From Lucifuga dentata (Eukaryota > Chordata > Actinopteri > Ophidiiformes > Bythitidae), in the NCBI GenBank assembly GCA_014773175.1, contig VXCM01002132.1, positions 90,237 through 154,236 of the forward strand: a stretch of DNA of 64,000 nt. The letters run 5' to 3'. A program made the translations under genes and the position numbers. This document shows, in pieces, positions 30,941 through 43,869 of this stretch. A model generated the notes under the pieces. It saw only the letters and a program-made list of their open reading frames with translations. It was not told where the DNA came from and searched no databases. How positions within the stretch are numbered: the first letter of the stretch is position 1; each line of letters opens with the position of its first letter.

Positions 30941-31287
30941 CGCCGTACAGTTTCAGATAAAAAGAGGAAAAAAGAATAACATGCCTTTATATCTATTATG
31001 CCTGTCTCTAATTGACTGGAAGATAACTGATCGTTTTCTTTTATTTCCTTATTAAAAAACATAAAATGGACAGATGATAATGTTATGTTTTGTGTGTAAT
31101 TCTTAGTTAAAATAGCAAGATGTGCTGTACGTACTTGAATAATCTTATTTCTTAAGTTAATTGCTGACGTGCTTAACCTGACATTTTTGTAATATGTTTT
31201 GTCATGAAATAACTGAGTATAAAGAATATTTAATTTATAATGATAATGTGCTGGCTATGTAATTTATGGATTTGTTTATTCTTTAGT

Positions 31288-31293
31288 AATAAA
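31288..31293 (+). terminator. fam98c: Candidate fam98c poly(A) signal
   Basis: AATAAA lies about 350 bases after the fam98c stop and about 620 bases before chchd2. A weaker ATTAAA lies near 31051. Confidence 0.5.
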
Positions 31294-31909
31294 ATTAGCC
31301 AACTGTTGTCGATAACTAATCGCAGTGCTATATGCTTCTATGCTATATGACGATAAAGAAAACAGCTTAACACAACAGTTCATATTTATCACTGAGATTT
31401 AGAGAGAGGGTGAAACCTGATAATTAATGCCCATAACATTACTTTTTTACTTAATCTTTTTTCCAAGACTAGTATTAGCATATAAACCAAGTAACATATC
31501 AGTTTAGCTGTGATGCACTCTGAAGATACTGTTCCTGCTGTAAAAACAGCTTATTGCTGTGATTGCCATTTGTAATGCAGTAAAAATAATGTATATTTTA
31601 TACAAAGAATTACAGCCAGTATTTTTTGTTTTAATTTTTTTTCGGCATTAATTAAAAGCTAATGGAACTGTCTAAATGTAACAACATTATTTATACCACA
31701 AGTTTTTTCATCGTTGATACTGTATTGCTTTTTTTTTTTGTCTTACATCAACATAGCGGAAGTTAGCCGTGAAAAATATGATGTAACACAGGGAAAGTTC
31801 CGGAATAGCCAAAGGTCGAGGATTAGCTAGTAGTTTCTGTACGCGTAACGTACTGAGGTTATAGTTTATCTTTTGACCATTTAATCAATAAATTCAGTAA
31901 TAGTTTAAA

Positions 31910-34826
31910 ATGCCAAGAGGAAGCAGAAGCAGGACATCGAGGATGCCTCCTCCAGCCAGGTAACATTTAATAGCAGCTGGAAAACGAGAAAACGCAAAGA
32001 TAGTGTGTCGGCTAACTTGCGTGCTAACGAGTTTCAGCTATTTCAACAGATAACAGCGATCAGATAATATAGTATGTCGTTGAGATGTTTAATTTTTGCA
32101 ACTACATATCTTATTGGTTATTTTTTTCAGGTGATGTTTAAGTGTAATAACAAGTGTAATATCACTTATGAAGGTCATATCTCTTAAAAAAAAATTGCAC
32201 TATGATATCAAATGGTGTTATTGATATTAAAAACTAAAAGTGACCAACGCTTAAGCCCACAAATAGTTTTTGGTTGCTGACTCGCTGCAGTCAACAGACC
32301 TGAGTCAGACAAGAGTGAAGTCAAGTCAGGTAAACTTGTTTATGTAGCCCAATGTCACATGCAGTGTGTTAAAGGGCTTTTCAGACCCACACAGCCGGTC
32401 GAAGAAGACAAGAAAATACTCCTTAAAAATCTTAATATGTAAGGGAAAAAATAGGAGAAAGAATTAAGATCCTCTCTCCTTGAACAGCCAGGTGTACAAT
32501 AGGAGCCACACATGGGGAATTAGGCAACTGTGAAGAAAGAATAGTACAACAAACAAAACAAGAGAATCTAATGTCCACAGTGATGTAGTAAGTTTTTTAA
32601 AGAGTGTGATAATGTTAGTGAGACGGTCCAGTGAAGAGAGTACAGAGAAACTACTGTTCCAACTTCCGGTATTTGCTGGGATTTAGATATTAAAAAAATC
32701 TCTTTTTACAGTCGGGCACCACCACCACCACCACCTCCAATGGCCAGGGCTGCACCTCCACCTTCCCATGCCCCAGTTCCAATGCAGGCCCCTCCATCTG
32801 CTGTGGGTGCTCCCGCTGCAGCACCCAGGCAGCCAGGCATGTTTGCTCAGATGGCATCTACAGCAGCTGGGATGGCAGTGGGCTCAGCGGTAGGCCACAC
32901 CATTGGCCATGCCATGACCGGAGGTTTCAGTGGAGGACACTCAGAGCCTGCGAGGCCCGATGTCACCTACCAGGTAAATCAAATGTGGCATAATCAGGCA
33001 GATGGACTAGCATAAAGCCGATTATCATGGCTGGCACGTAGTAGGCATGTCATGAGTAACACATAATATGGGCAGAGTAGTGATAATAGGAAGAATGAAG
33101 CTGCTGTGATTAATTGATCCAGCCGTGTATTTACATAACTTAATCATTAACTGATAACCAGAGTGAAGTATTGGTGTCAAGAAAACACCTTAAATCTTAC
33201 TTACATTAAGCACCAGTGTCTTACTGTCATGACCCGGCTCTTGGGACACAGCAGTTTAGGTAAGCAAAAGTAACATTTATTAACAAAAGTCAGAATAATC
33301 AATAATGAAAAGGAACTGAAATGCATCGCTGAGGACGTCCAAGCCTGGTGCGTGTCAGAGAGCAAACACCCTCTGGAGTGGGCAGATCTTTATACTCTCC
33401 CCATCAACCATGTGTTGCCAATCAATTACTTCCCCACTGACCCAGCTAGGGGCCTGAAACACAAAACACAACACACACGCACACATACACACACACAGGC
33501 CCAAGGCCAGGGGAGTTGGAGCCATCACACCTACTTACATTAAGCACCAGTCAATTACAGGAGCTTGATTACTCATCAGTCTTCTGGATTACTCTTTAAG
33601 TGTAAACAACAGAGCTGGGATATTTTTGGTTTTGGTGTCTGCACACACCACTAATCATTACAAATTAATTTTAAAAAGCAAAGACTAAGTTCCTTTATTT
33701 GCCATTTCATTTTGTGATGTTTATAAAATGTTTTTTTTACAACATCTTATCAGATGTTATCAGCCTTTTGTCTACTATCAAGAAAGTCATGTAAACTTGA
33801 ATTATTGGGGAAGTTGGGTTACTCTGAATCATGTTAAAACATGAATCAAACTATTATATGAACCTAGCTATTTACAGTAGTAAAGGTATTTATGTTCATT
33901 ATTCCATTGTGCTTATGTCTTTTACACACACTGTTGAAGCATCTCTTAAACCAACCAATAACCCAGTGAAAAGCATCTAAGGCTAGTGTCCTACTTTTTG
34001 AAAATGAGAACTGTATGACAGTTGTCTAACGTATCACTGCATTACGCATCTTCATCATTTTATAGGAAATCTTACAGTGGGTCCTCGTTAGATAAATTAA
34101 CTTGTGGTCAAAATGTCATATTCAGATCTTTGATTGATCCTGCCGTCTGCTTTCTTTCTGCCAGGAGGCGTACCAGGCCCAGCCCGCGTACCAGCAGCAG
34201 CCCATGTACCAGCAGGAGGCTCCTCAGCAGCAGGCCTGCTCCTATGAGCTCAAACAGTTCATAGAGTGTGCACAGACCCAGAGTGACTTCAAACTCTGCG
34301 AGGGCTTCAACGAGGTGCTCAAACAGTGCAGGTTTGCTAATGGTAAGTGTTAAAATGATTGCGCTTAATCTAACACTGAAAACTTGTAAATCATTGAAAA
34401 GCTGGCCATTTAATATTATAATTTCCTATTTTGAAATTCTAATACTCAGGAATTCACCTATGTTTTAACTTGATATTGCATTGAGGTCTGGAACAGTTTG
34501 AAGAACATGTGATAAATCATTTATATGTCTCTGCAGTCGATTTTGCTGTTAAATATAGTTTTTAACAATTGATTTGACAAATAAGATGGTTTACATAAGT
34601 ATTTAGTTATCCAGCAAAGGACTTTGCACTTTTCAAAGTTGTAGGATTAAAGTGTTGCAGTACCCTATGTGACCGTAAGGAGGAGCAGCTTTAATGATCT
34701 TTCCAAATAATTGAGATTATCTGTTTTGTAGCAAAACATTTTTAGAAAGTGATCACTTTACACAATGGAAGAAAGTATGAAAACATTTCTAATGAAACTT
34801 TTATTTTCTCCACAGGCCTGTTGTGA
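31910..34826 (+). CDS. chchd2: CHCH-domain mitochondrial protein CHCHD2 (MNRR1)
   Basis: Four coding exons: 31910-31959, 32712-32973, 34165-34342 and 34816-34826. They total 501 bases, 166 residues; the last exon holds only 11 coding bases. The start [15 protein letters not shown] is a basic N-terminus followed by Pro/Ala-rich sequence. A Gly/Ala hydrophobic stretch ([20 protein letters not shown]) follows, and then a C-terminal CHCH domain with two exact CX9C pairs, [11 protein letters not shown] and [11 protein letters not shown], ending RFANGLL. This end fits CHCHD2 rather than CHCHD10. The protein acts in the mitochondrial intermembrane space in oxidative phosphorylation and cristae, and as a hypoxia-related nuclear regulator. 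Next to phkg1 in the same direction, as in human. Confidence 0.96.
32325..32560 (+). repeat. Degenerate teleost SINE/LINE-tail-like repeat in chchd2 intron 1
   Basis: TTTATGTAGCCCAATGTCAC, a GGGCTTTTCAGA block, then AAAATACTCCTTAAAAA and a GAT-CCTCTCTCC block occur in the order of an abundant fish repeat known from memory. No target-site duplication was seen, so the borders are approximate. Confidence 0.45.
33199..33551. mobile_element. About 315-base insertion flanked by a 19-base target-site duplication
   Basis: ACTTACATTAAGCACCAGT occurs exactly at 33199-33217 and again at 33533-33551. Between them is sequence beginning TGTCATGACCCGGCTCTTGG a few bases in. It includes a CA-rich simple repeat and ends near CCATCACACC. 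A 19-base duplication is typical of LINE-machinery insertion, though the TG..CA ends recall an LTR fragment. I cannot name the family. It lies in chchd2 intron 2. Confidence 0.65.
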
Positions 34827-34922
34827 GACAGAGGACAGAGACAAAAGAAGAGTGAAGAACGCACAGACTCTGTAGTTGGCAGCCATGATGGATAATGGAT
34901 ACAAAGAAAGTCACAAGATCTC

Positions 34923-34928
34923 AATAAA
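34923..34928 (+). terminator. chchd2: chchd2 poly(A) signal
   Basis: AATAAA lies 97 bases after the chchd2 stop codon. A second one, at about 35225, could give a longer 3' end. Confidence 0.75.
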
Positions 34929-35472
34929 CATGTATTATTTTCATAATTAAATAATTTCAGTCATTACTCTCAGACAGCATAAATGCACTGGTTTCTCAGG
35001 AGTGCTACAGAGCTTGTAATAATAGTAGTATATATAATGTTGATATATTTTGGTGTTGCATGTTTGAACTTGATTGTTAGTGTTTTTCATCATTTTCAGT
35101 GCTTTGACTTGTTAGCTGGATTAATTTCAAATGTCTCCTATACAACTTCAACTATATTACTACAACATCTGGATCACTGCTATCAAAATACAGTTTGCTT
35201 GTTAACAAGCATAGGCTTCTGATAAATAAAGCACTTGGATCATGAAGAAAAACTACACTTCATCATGTGTGATCATTTCAGTGCTCTGTGGTGCTGCACA
35301 CACACTTTGACTCCATCTGTTTGTGCAACCATATTCACAATTCCTTTCTCATTTCAACACACTTACTGTGTGACACATTTAAAACCTTGCATTTAGGTTT
35401 GTGGACTGGCTGTTTGGAGCGCCACCTTCAGGTTTCCACCCAGTGTTTAAAATCTCATTAAATGCATAGTTT

Positions 35473-35880
35473 AAAGGACCTTCTCGGTGGTTTTGTATGT
35501 TCGAGCCCAATAAATACTATCCACATACAGGTTACATTTCGTTTATTTCAAAAGCATAGTAATGGATGTGATACTTTTTCAAAAATTTCTTACCTTGTTG
35601 GCAGCCATTGGTTTCAGCTCATCCCAGTAAGCTGTTAAAAAAATCAACTTGCAGAGACATCAAACATGCTCAAGATAAGTAATCCATCACAGCAAACCAC
35701 ATGCTGTGTGGTTAGCCAATCCAGCATGGAGCTACATGGAATCAAATGTACGTCTCTGCCAGGGTGTGTCGTCTCAGGAGAAAAGACTGCTTTTCCCAGA
35801 GAAATTAAAATGACTATGCTGTCTACAGTACAATCGGTCAAACATGTTAGTAAGTGAAACATTGAATTTTAAGATTGGGG
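35473..35880. mobile_element. Partial copy of a MITE-like element (same family as 51081-51799)
   Basis: It begins AAAGGACC then TTTTGTATGTTCGAGCCCAA, matching the terminal repeat of the element in psph intron 4. Farther in, read on the minus strand, GAGCTGAAACCAATGGC matches that element's GAACTGAAACCAATGGC. No second terminus was found, so the right border is a guess. Confidence 0.55.
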
Positions 35881-36486
35881 TATCACCTGAACATTTGATT
35901 TTGAAAAATTAGGGATTTGGTAAAATAACACAAAAACTAAAATACGATTTTATGCTTTGGAAATGCTTGGCAGTAATGTAACAGCAAAATCAACTCAGAT
36001 ACTATGACACTATGGCTACTTAATTACAGTTTGTCATGCTATTTCCACATTTGTCATCAAAATATTTGTCTTGTTATTTTAATCAAAAACAATGCATGCT
36101 TGACCCAACATTTTTAATGCCCAGTTGTATTTCTTGCAATTTTCCATAACAACTATACCTAATAATGATAACTAAAAAGTAATATGCTGCTAAAATAAAA
36201 AAGTTGAAGTCAATCAGGGGTTAGTGGTGGAGATTTATATATTGGTGGGGCGTTAATGGGCACCCAGAGCAGCAGATCTTGCAGGACCGCCACTGTCAGT
36301 GCCTGTCTGGATTCTATTTGAACCCTTTAAAAAAAACATTTCTATTTATACAGTTTCTTTAATTAGAATTTAAGAGCTCAAATGAAGCACATGTCACGTC
36401 AGTCTAGTTCCTGTCCAAAACCCACAACTGAATTCTGACTGTGAATTAATGTGTGTAAAGTAGGTCTAATCGTGAAAAGTGGAATG

Positions 36487-36518
<32 letters not shown>

Positions 36519-36599
36519 GGAAACAGGAACTGTGAGTGTGGATCAGATTTTTGTTTGTGCTGCAGTGGAGGCACCAATTTATTTTTGGCGTTGACATTA

Positions 36600-36722
36600 G
36601 AGGTGAACCTTTCAGTGGCAGCAGCGGCCCCACGGGCTGCCTCACGCAAAATCTCTGCGCTTTTCCCCCTGAACACGCCGATGGAGAACCGGCCGAACGC
36701 ACAGTGATCACGCACGGACACG
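36600..36722 (+). promoter_or_regulatory. phkg1: Probable phkg1 non-coding first exon and promoter
   Basis: A CG-rich stretch ends in a consensus donor (CACG followed by GTGAGTGG) at 36722. The coding exon's acceptor is at 37260 (TTGTTTGCAG), 54 bases before the ATG. A GT run and mixed promoter-like sequence precede it. The transcription start is not visible. Confidence 0.55.
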
Positions 36723-36970
36723 GTGAGTGGAGCCACGGCTGATTTTTTTATACTCATTGCGTCGTCCTGCAGCCCGTGAAATCTAGAATGAGGGGCGATC
36801 CAGATTACATCCTTATAGTTAGGACTTGATTCATATAAATCCAGTCACGGTCCAAAACATTGATTGTGCGCATAATCCAATTTATCAAAGTCACCAGGAT
36901 ATTAGAAAGCTGAGTGATGTTATTTTTATTTTCAAATTTTCCAATAGCACGTAAAATGTCATTCCTAGCA

Positions 36971-36999
36971 TTTTATCTATCTATCTATCTATCTATCTA

Positions 37000-37032
<33 letters not shown>
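36971..37032. repeat. (ATCT)n(GTCT)n(ATCT)n compound microsatellite
   Basis: The run is a block of ATCT units, then GTCT units, then ATCT again, inside phkg1 intron 1. Confidence 0.95.
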
Positions 37033-37314
37033 TCTGGAACTGAAGCATAGTTTATTGTTTAAGTACACCTCCTATGAGATGCTTTAAAATACTACAGTGC
37101 AACAATCGTGAGGTGCTAATGATATTTAAAATCAGCTACGTAGCTTTAGATTTGTCTCGTCTAGTGCTGATGACGTCACAAAGCAATTGTCACACCTACA
37201 GCTCAGCTGTGTCAGTGAAGAAGCAGGCAATACCATTTTTTTTTTGTTTGTTTGTTTGCAGCTTGTTGTGCGCTGGAGAAAATTCTGTATTCTTTGTGAA
37301 CCTGTAACATCAGA

Positions 37315-40300
37315 ATGACCAAAGAGGAGGAGATCCCTGACTGGGTGGGAGCCCAGGAGTTTTATGATAAGTATGAGCCCAAGGAGATCCTAGGAAGGTA
37401 CGTTTATAAAGCACACACTTTAGTATACTATTACATCATATTTAATCAGTGTGGTGCAGAAATATCTATCTCCAAGTCCAAATTCAATTCTATCTGGCTC
37501 GTTATTTTACGGCAAGAACATAATGGATTTCAGTTAGTAATTTATTGAGAATTTAGTCAAAAATCAACCTCAGTGTGTAGTGTTGAGAAATCAGTCTATA
37601 GGTTTAAAGTTTCTGAAGGCCCTGAGAAATTTCAGCTCATTGTCATTCTCAGCCATCTGTTGGATGGTGGTGCTGTTATGTAAAGTGCAGTGTTCAGTGT
37701 GTGAGGAGGCTGCATTCACTTAGCTCAGTGAGTTTCAGACAAAGCTTTAGTGTGGGGAGCTGCCCGGGACTGGTCAGCATGGTGGTGATTTATGATGTAA
37801 CTCCACTGCCGTCTTCATAAGCAGGTCATATGCTCACTGGATGTGGATAATGTGTTTCCTGCTAGTAGTCTTCATATAGCTCAGTCAGCTTCACAGACAA
37901 GAACATTCAGCTTAGCTTCTTTATGTTGCTAATGTACAACAAAAGCAGAAAACTTCAGATCCTCCTCTGAACTGGATTTCATTAGGAAAGATAAACATTC
38001 ATGGGATTTTTCTAAATTGATATTCCCTCAATGTTCAGAAACACTTTGTAGCTTGCACATTTAGTGATATGCCATCCATCATCCATGCCTTCTTATCCTA
38101 TCCTACACAGACAAACTCAATCTAAATGACCAAATGACNCCCCCCCCCCCCCTTGTTTCTTCTTTTGATTTTTGTAATAGTTACTTTAATGTTACTTGTC
38201 CATTTTTCCAGTCTAAATTCATGACATTAACATGATTATTATTTACTCATTTGACAGACGCTTTTAGCCAAAGTGATGAAATTCTTGAGTGAAACACAAA
38301 CAGCTGTACAAACACAAGTCAAGATGTCAGCCTTAAAGCCTCACACAGAAGGCTGACATGTTTTTCTCTGCCTCAGGGGGGTAAGTAGTGTGGTTCGTCG
38401 CTGCGTCAACAAACGGACATCTCAGGAGTATGCAGTGAAGATCATCGACATCACGCCTTCAGACAAGATGACTGCACAACAGATTGAGGAGATCAGAGAG
38501 GCTACCATGAAGGAGATCGATATCCTCAAGAAAGTCTGTGGACAGGCCAACATCAGTAAGTTTAATCTAAAACAGTGTGCATCCACAGCTTAATTCTACC
38601 AGGAATTACTGGAAATGTGATCATTTTAATCCTGAAACGCTGTATATAAAGCAGACAATGTTTGGTATTCTGTTTTATAACACAGCCAGTCACACATACA
38701 TGATGAATTTGCGTGTTTATTTTTTCTGTAAAGCATTAGTAATTTGGATAATAATAATGAAATTTGCAATATGTGCTTCAAAGGTCTCTCTCCTCTCTCT
38801 AGTACAGCTCAAAGACTGCTACGAGTCCAAAGCTTTCTTCTTCCTGGTTTTTGACCTGTAAGTGTTAGAACTCTTATATGATTTGAGTTGAAACAGAAAT
38901 CAATGCCCAGTTGTTCAATGAAAAAAACAAAGTTGTGTTACTATTGAGGGAAAAAGCCCTTTGAAGAGATTTGAGATGCTGCTTGAATATTGATCAAAAG
39001 CTTTTTTTGTCCAGGATGAGGAGGGGAGAACTTTTTGACTACCTCACAGAGAAAGTTACTCTGAGTGAGAAAGAAACCAGGTCAGTGAGCTTGTTGTAAG
39101 AGGAATAAAATTTAAAAAATACTTTTTGTGAAGATCTCAGACTATTTGAGGTCAGGATGAGTGATGTGTGTTGGTTGCAGGATGATCATGCGTGCGCTGC
39201 TGGAGGTAGTCCAGTTTCTGCATGCCCAGAACATCGTCCACCGGGATCTGAAGCCTGAGAACATCCTTTTGGACGATGAGATGAACATCAAACTTACCGA
39301 CTTTGGTTTCGCTGTACAAATCCAGCAACATCATAAACTCAAAGGTCAGTATTAAACACTACATTTGGGGGGATTCTGTGAGAAAGACGGGAAATGTAGG
39401 GGGGCGGAGGTAACATGCAACAAAGGACCCTGGAATTGAATGGAGGATGTTAATACCACCAGTACGTAGAACATGTCTTAACCACTGAAGCACCAGACTC
39501 TCAGAACAGTTTGAGGCCAACTCAACTTGAATCATCCATCATGCATTTGCTCAAGAAGTGACACAAACATACAGTATCTGCCAATTGGAGAAATAAATAT
39601 ATGTTTAAAACACATGTAAAGACATTCCAGTGCTCCCTAAAATTTTTTCTCTCTCTATCTCCTTTTTCTCATGTGGTCGTATACAGTATGCCAACATTTA
39701 AAAGCAGCCACAGTATCAGGAGTTTGATTGCTAACAGAACATGGATCCCCCAGAAACTCCTACCTCAGCACATCTCTATTAGTGTCCTATTAGAGTTACT
39801 ATGTTTATAACCTCTGGTGAAGTTACCCCACACGTTACAAGTCTGGCTGCTGGTGGTCAGCAGAGGATGAGGGCTGGGTTACACAACATTCTTCCATCTC
39901 TCTCTCTCTCTAGTTTCACTGGCTTGACAAAGGTTAAGATGCAACAGGACACTCAGGACGCTCACAGTTCTTGGAATGCATTGACCTTTCAAAGAAAGAC
40001 GCAGTTAGTTCTTAGAAACAGAGAAGCACCTGGTCCTGGCCAGTCAAGCAGTTTAATAGGAATGGAATGGTTTGATTGGAACATCATCATAAAGTGTCAT
40101 TTAGTCTAACGTGCCCTTAAAGCTTAATCAAAATGTCTTGATACATAATAAGGTGAATAATGTGAAAACATTTTCCTTTAATGTTGCAAAAAGATTTTGT
40201 GTTATAGTATAATAGAACCACCAGAAGGGGTCAAAAGTAACTTTGAGTACATTCTACAATCTGCAGTACATCTATGTTGACACAAGTAGATTTGTTTACT

Positions 40301-42041
40301 AATTTATTACAAATTTGTTTCATCTTTATTCAGTGCACTTTCAAGACATTTTATGATTTTTAATGCCAGATCCTTAATAAATGTTTTTCAAGTCTTTTAA
40401 GAATGGTTTTGATAACTGACAAAAATGGTCGGAATCAGTTTTGCTTTTATTTATTTATTTATATTTATATTTCGATCCATCTTTAATGCAGAGGTGTGTG
40501 GGACCCCTGGTTATCTGGCCCCTGAGATCATTGAGCGCTCCATGGATGCACAACATCCAGGATATGGCACTGCTGTGGACATGTGAGTGTCCAGAAAAAA
40601 CACACAACACAGTATGAAGTCACATATACAAATCAAATTGCATAATTTTCAGGTAAAAATAATTAACAGTGCAGTTCTTAATGTGGACAACATAAGCTGA
40701 TTTTTTAAATAGCAGATTAATTATTCCACTAACACTGTATGAATGACATCAAAGTGCTGATATGTCTTTAAACGCAACATCGTCTTAAATTCTGTGTAGT
40801 TTTAGTACAATTAATAAGACGGAAAATTTGACGACTTTTGTACCCACATTTTGATTACAGCTGTTAATTTTGTTCAATTTTTATTGTCTACATTTCAATC
40901 TTGCAAACAATTCAAAGCATCTCAAATCATAAGGGGTTTTACAGAATTTTTGCTATATATAAAATGAAAACTCTTAATAGATTTGTAAGCCCAATTTTCT
41001 TTTGGTTTTCACCTGCAGATGGAGTTCAGGGGTTATCATGTACACCCTGCTCGCAGGCTCTCCTCCTTTCTGGCACAGGAAACAGATGCTGATGCTGCGA
41101 ATGATCTTGGCAGGGAAATACAACTTCTCCTCTCCAGAATGGGAAGACCGCTCGGATACTGTCAAAGATTTGGTGGGATAGCTTTACTCAATCTACCCAA
41201 CTCACAATTGTGGTCGTTTTGAAATCAGTGGATCAAATTTGTCTGTCTAGATAACTGATGTCACGACTGGCAATATTGGCTTAATCTGTATATTGAGGTT
41301 GCTGAATCCATAACATACACTCCATACATCCCTTCAGATCTCACGAATGTTGGTGGTGGACCCTAGACAGCGTTACACAGCTGCCGATGCTCTCAACCAC
41401 CCGTTCTTCTCCCAGTATGTGGTGGATGAAGTGCGACAGTTCAGTCCATACAGGCGGTTTAAGGTGAGATGTATAATGGACAACATATTTTTTGTTTTCC
41501 TTCCACATAGCCTCTCATTTCATGCAATTTACCATTGCACAATAAAGCAGTCGCATGCAAGGGCTGTTTTGAAAGCTCTTCTAGTTAGTGTGTTTGAGAA
41601 CACTGATATCTGCAGCACCCCAACTGAAACCATTCCATGCTAGGCTCAGTCATTTATCAGTTAAATCAATGTAAACTCTCAATATTCACGATAAGGATAA
41701 TTTACTGTCATGGCTAAAAAAAAAAAAAANAAAAAAAAAAAAAAAAATCACTGACCTTCACTCAACTCCAACAGGTCATTTGCATGACTGTGCTTGCCAC
41801 AATGCGAATCTACTGCAATTACCGTCGAGCAAAGCCTGTCACCAAGGATGTGATCAAGAGTGACCCTTATGCTGTCAAGCCCATACGCAAGCTCATTGAT
41901 GCCTGTGCTTTCAAGATCTACGGCCACTGGGTCAAGAAGGGCCAAACACAGAACAGAGCAGCACTTTTCGAGAACACTCCTAAGGCCATCTTGCTGTCGA
42001 TAGCTGCTGAAGCAGATGAGCCGAGCCTCCGCACCTGGTAG
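37315..42041 (+). CDS. phkg1: Phosphorylase b kinase gamma catalytic subunit, muscle type
   Basis: Nine coding exons: 37315-37397, 38377-38555, 38803-38857, 39015-39080, 39181-39344, 40492-40582, 41019-41172, 41338-41463 and 41775-42041. They total 1,185 bases, 394 residues. The kinase domain spans about 20-290: glycine loop LGRGVSS, Lys49 in [14 protein letters not shown] with catalytic Asp150, DFG Asp168 and [11 protein letters not shown]. Glu183 stands where other kinases carry an activating phosphosite, which keeps this family active without activation-loop phosphorylation. [12 protein letters not shown] and the calmodulin-binding C-terminal region ([36 protein letters not shown]) are typical. 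The tail is a little longer than mammalian PHKG1. The enzyme phosphorylates glycogen phosphorylase in response to calcium. I cannot tell the fish a and b copies apart. Confidence 0.96.
39385..39505 (-). repeat. tRNA-derived SINE fragment
   Basis: Read on the minus strand: GCTTCAGTGGTTAAGACATG resembles an A-box region, ATTCAATTCCAGG a decayed B box (normally GTTCGAATCC), and then GGGTCCTTTGTTGCATGT, the body that follows in many fish SINEs. It lies in the phkg1 intron between exons 39344 and 40492. Confidence 0.6.
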
Positions 42042-43300
42042 CTCCGATTTCCTCAGGGCAGGTGTGCTGGAACTTATACAGGGATACAACCACTGAATAT
42101 GGATTTTGTGTAACCCCCCTTTATGTAAAAGAATGGACTGCTAATGGTGATTACCAGTTAAAAATGGACTGGTAACATAAATGGCCGCTGCTAGACTCGG
42201 TTGATTTAAGTCTGTTTTAAGTGCTGACAATATGGTTGCTTGCTTCAGGAAAGGCTTAGTAGAAAAAAAGTTTCCTTTCTGGAGGCATCGGGGAAAAAAT
42301 AACTTGTTGCATATAAGAACTACACTGCGATTGTATTGCCTCAAGAACTGTGACAACAGTGTTGCAAATACAGTATCTGCAAAAATACAGCTGATATGTA
42401 TCACGGTTTAACAGTTTACATGATTACTCGAGATTTGAATATTTAGAGCAGATAGAACAGAGGTTACACAAACTATTTTAGCCAATACATGCAGTTTAAA
42501 ATTAACCCATTTTTAATTGTATAAACTTGTGGTTGGTTTAGTTTCTACAATGATGCCTGTCTGGAGAAATTAGAGCCAATTAATGACAGAAATTACATAA
42601 TGATTTGTTTGATGTCCCTAACTCATAGAACAGCTTGTATCAGAGGCCTTAAAGTTATTTACAACCATCCAGGCAATTCATTTAAATGGTCAAAGGTAAA
42701 TTTTCTGCAGTTTGAGTGCCTTATCAATTTTTATTCATTGATCACATTTGTGTAATCAATTGTTTTTACATAAATAGTACCTTTGAGCAAAATGTTGTTT
42801 TTAAAAAGTATTTATCTTCTCAGAACTGTGAAGTAGTGTGTAGTAATAGCCAAAACAAAACTTACTGCACAGAGTTCACTTAAAGATCTTGCAAATGTTG
42901 CAGCAAACCTGCATACTTGAAATGGGATGCACTCGTGTGTGTGTGTGTGTTGTGTGGCTTTTAGGAAATTGGCAGGTAATTATCAATACACATAGTTGTG
43001 CAACAAGTTGGGTGAGCATTTCTGTGGAAGCCCAGAACTGATGTTAAACAGCATCTTACTCTGTAGACAGACACAGCAGTGGGTGTAGTGTCCTAGAATA
43101 ATATTTGTACTGCCGACAGCTTAGCAGCAAGTTTTAGGATTAAGTGTGTCATTTGTTGCTTTTGGGTAAAAAAAAAAAAAAAAAAAAAAAAATCTCTGCG
43201 ATGCTATTGAATATTAAGATCTGACTTTTTCTAAGATCTGACTATTTCTCTAGTAAATGTATTTCTCTAACAGCTTTAAACTTTATTTAGAATCATTTAG
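42042..43300. other. phkg1 3' flank, tail-to-tail with the cct6a relic
   Basis: No exon was recognised. It probably holds the phkg1 3' untranslated region, but I saw no canonical AATAAA on the plus strand. sumf2, expected here by comparison with human, was not found. Confidence 0.5.
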
Positions 43301-43729
43301 ACAGAAGATGTGTTCCAGAAACAGTTTATTTAAAAAAAACAGTAATGTACATTTTTGATTTACATCTACAATACATTTTAAAATGTAAACAACAGAAAAC
43401 TCTTCACAGTGGTTTTAATAACACCCTGTTGACGTTATCTCTCAAGTGGTAGCTCTACTTACCTTAGATGAGTTTCAATCAACAACAGTCTGACCATCTA
43501 ACTCTGTGCTGGTCTTTACGTTTGTGCTTCACCTGAACATTTACCCTAGTCATAGAGCGACCTGAAAACACAAAGCATCTCCTGTTTGACACGCAAAGGA
43601 GAGACGCAAAACACCATGTAACACTTTAACTTACTCTTTCATTAAGGGATTTACGTGAGAAGTTGTTGATGTGTCAGAAAATACTGTTGAAGTAAGGTTT
43701 GTGGGTATAGCAGGACGGCACGAGTGTGT

Positions 43730-43869
43730 GACTGTCCTCATTCCTACACTGTTGGATTAGGCACAAAGCAGCACTTATCCTGTCATTATGTCGAAATGAG
43801 AGGAGGCTTTTGCATGGTGTCTGACTGTGTCCACCACAGATATGCTGGAACAGAATTCAGCCATGCATT
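43730..43869 (-). ncRNA. snora15: H/ACA snoRNA, SNORA15-like, copy 1
   Basis: Lies in the last intron of the cct6a relic. The 5' hairpin has basal stem GCATGG/CCATGC, pocket sides CTGAATTC and GTCAGACA, and upper stem TGTTCCA/TGG-ACACA. The H box is degenerate (AAAGCC) 15 bases after the upper stem. The 3' hairpin has basal stem CTCATT/AATGAG, followed by ACA at 43733-43735 and three bases to the end. Length is about 140, usual for the class. The pocket fits 18S rRNA UGUCUGG-UU-AAUUC, with one G-U pair. SNORA15 assignment rests on the CCT6A intron position and on my memory of its 18S target. Confidence 0.75.

Noticed and set aside
42100..43300. Search for sumf2 exons, expected from human order
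   Set aside because: No formylglycine-enzyme-like sequence was seen on either strand.
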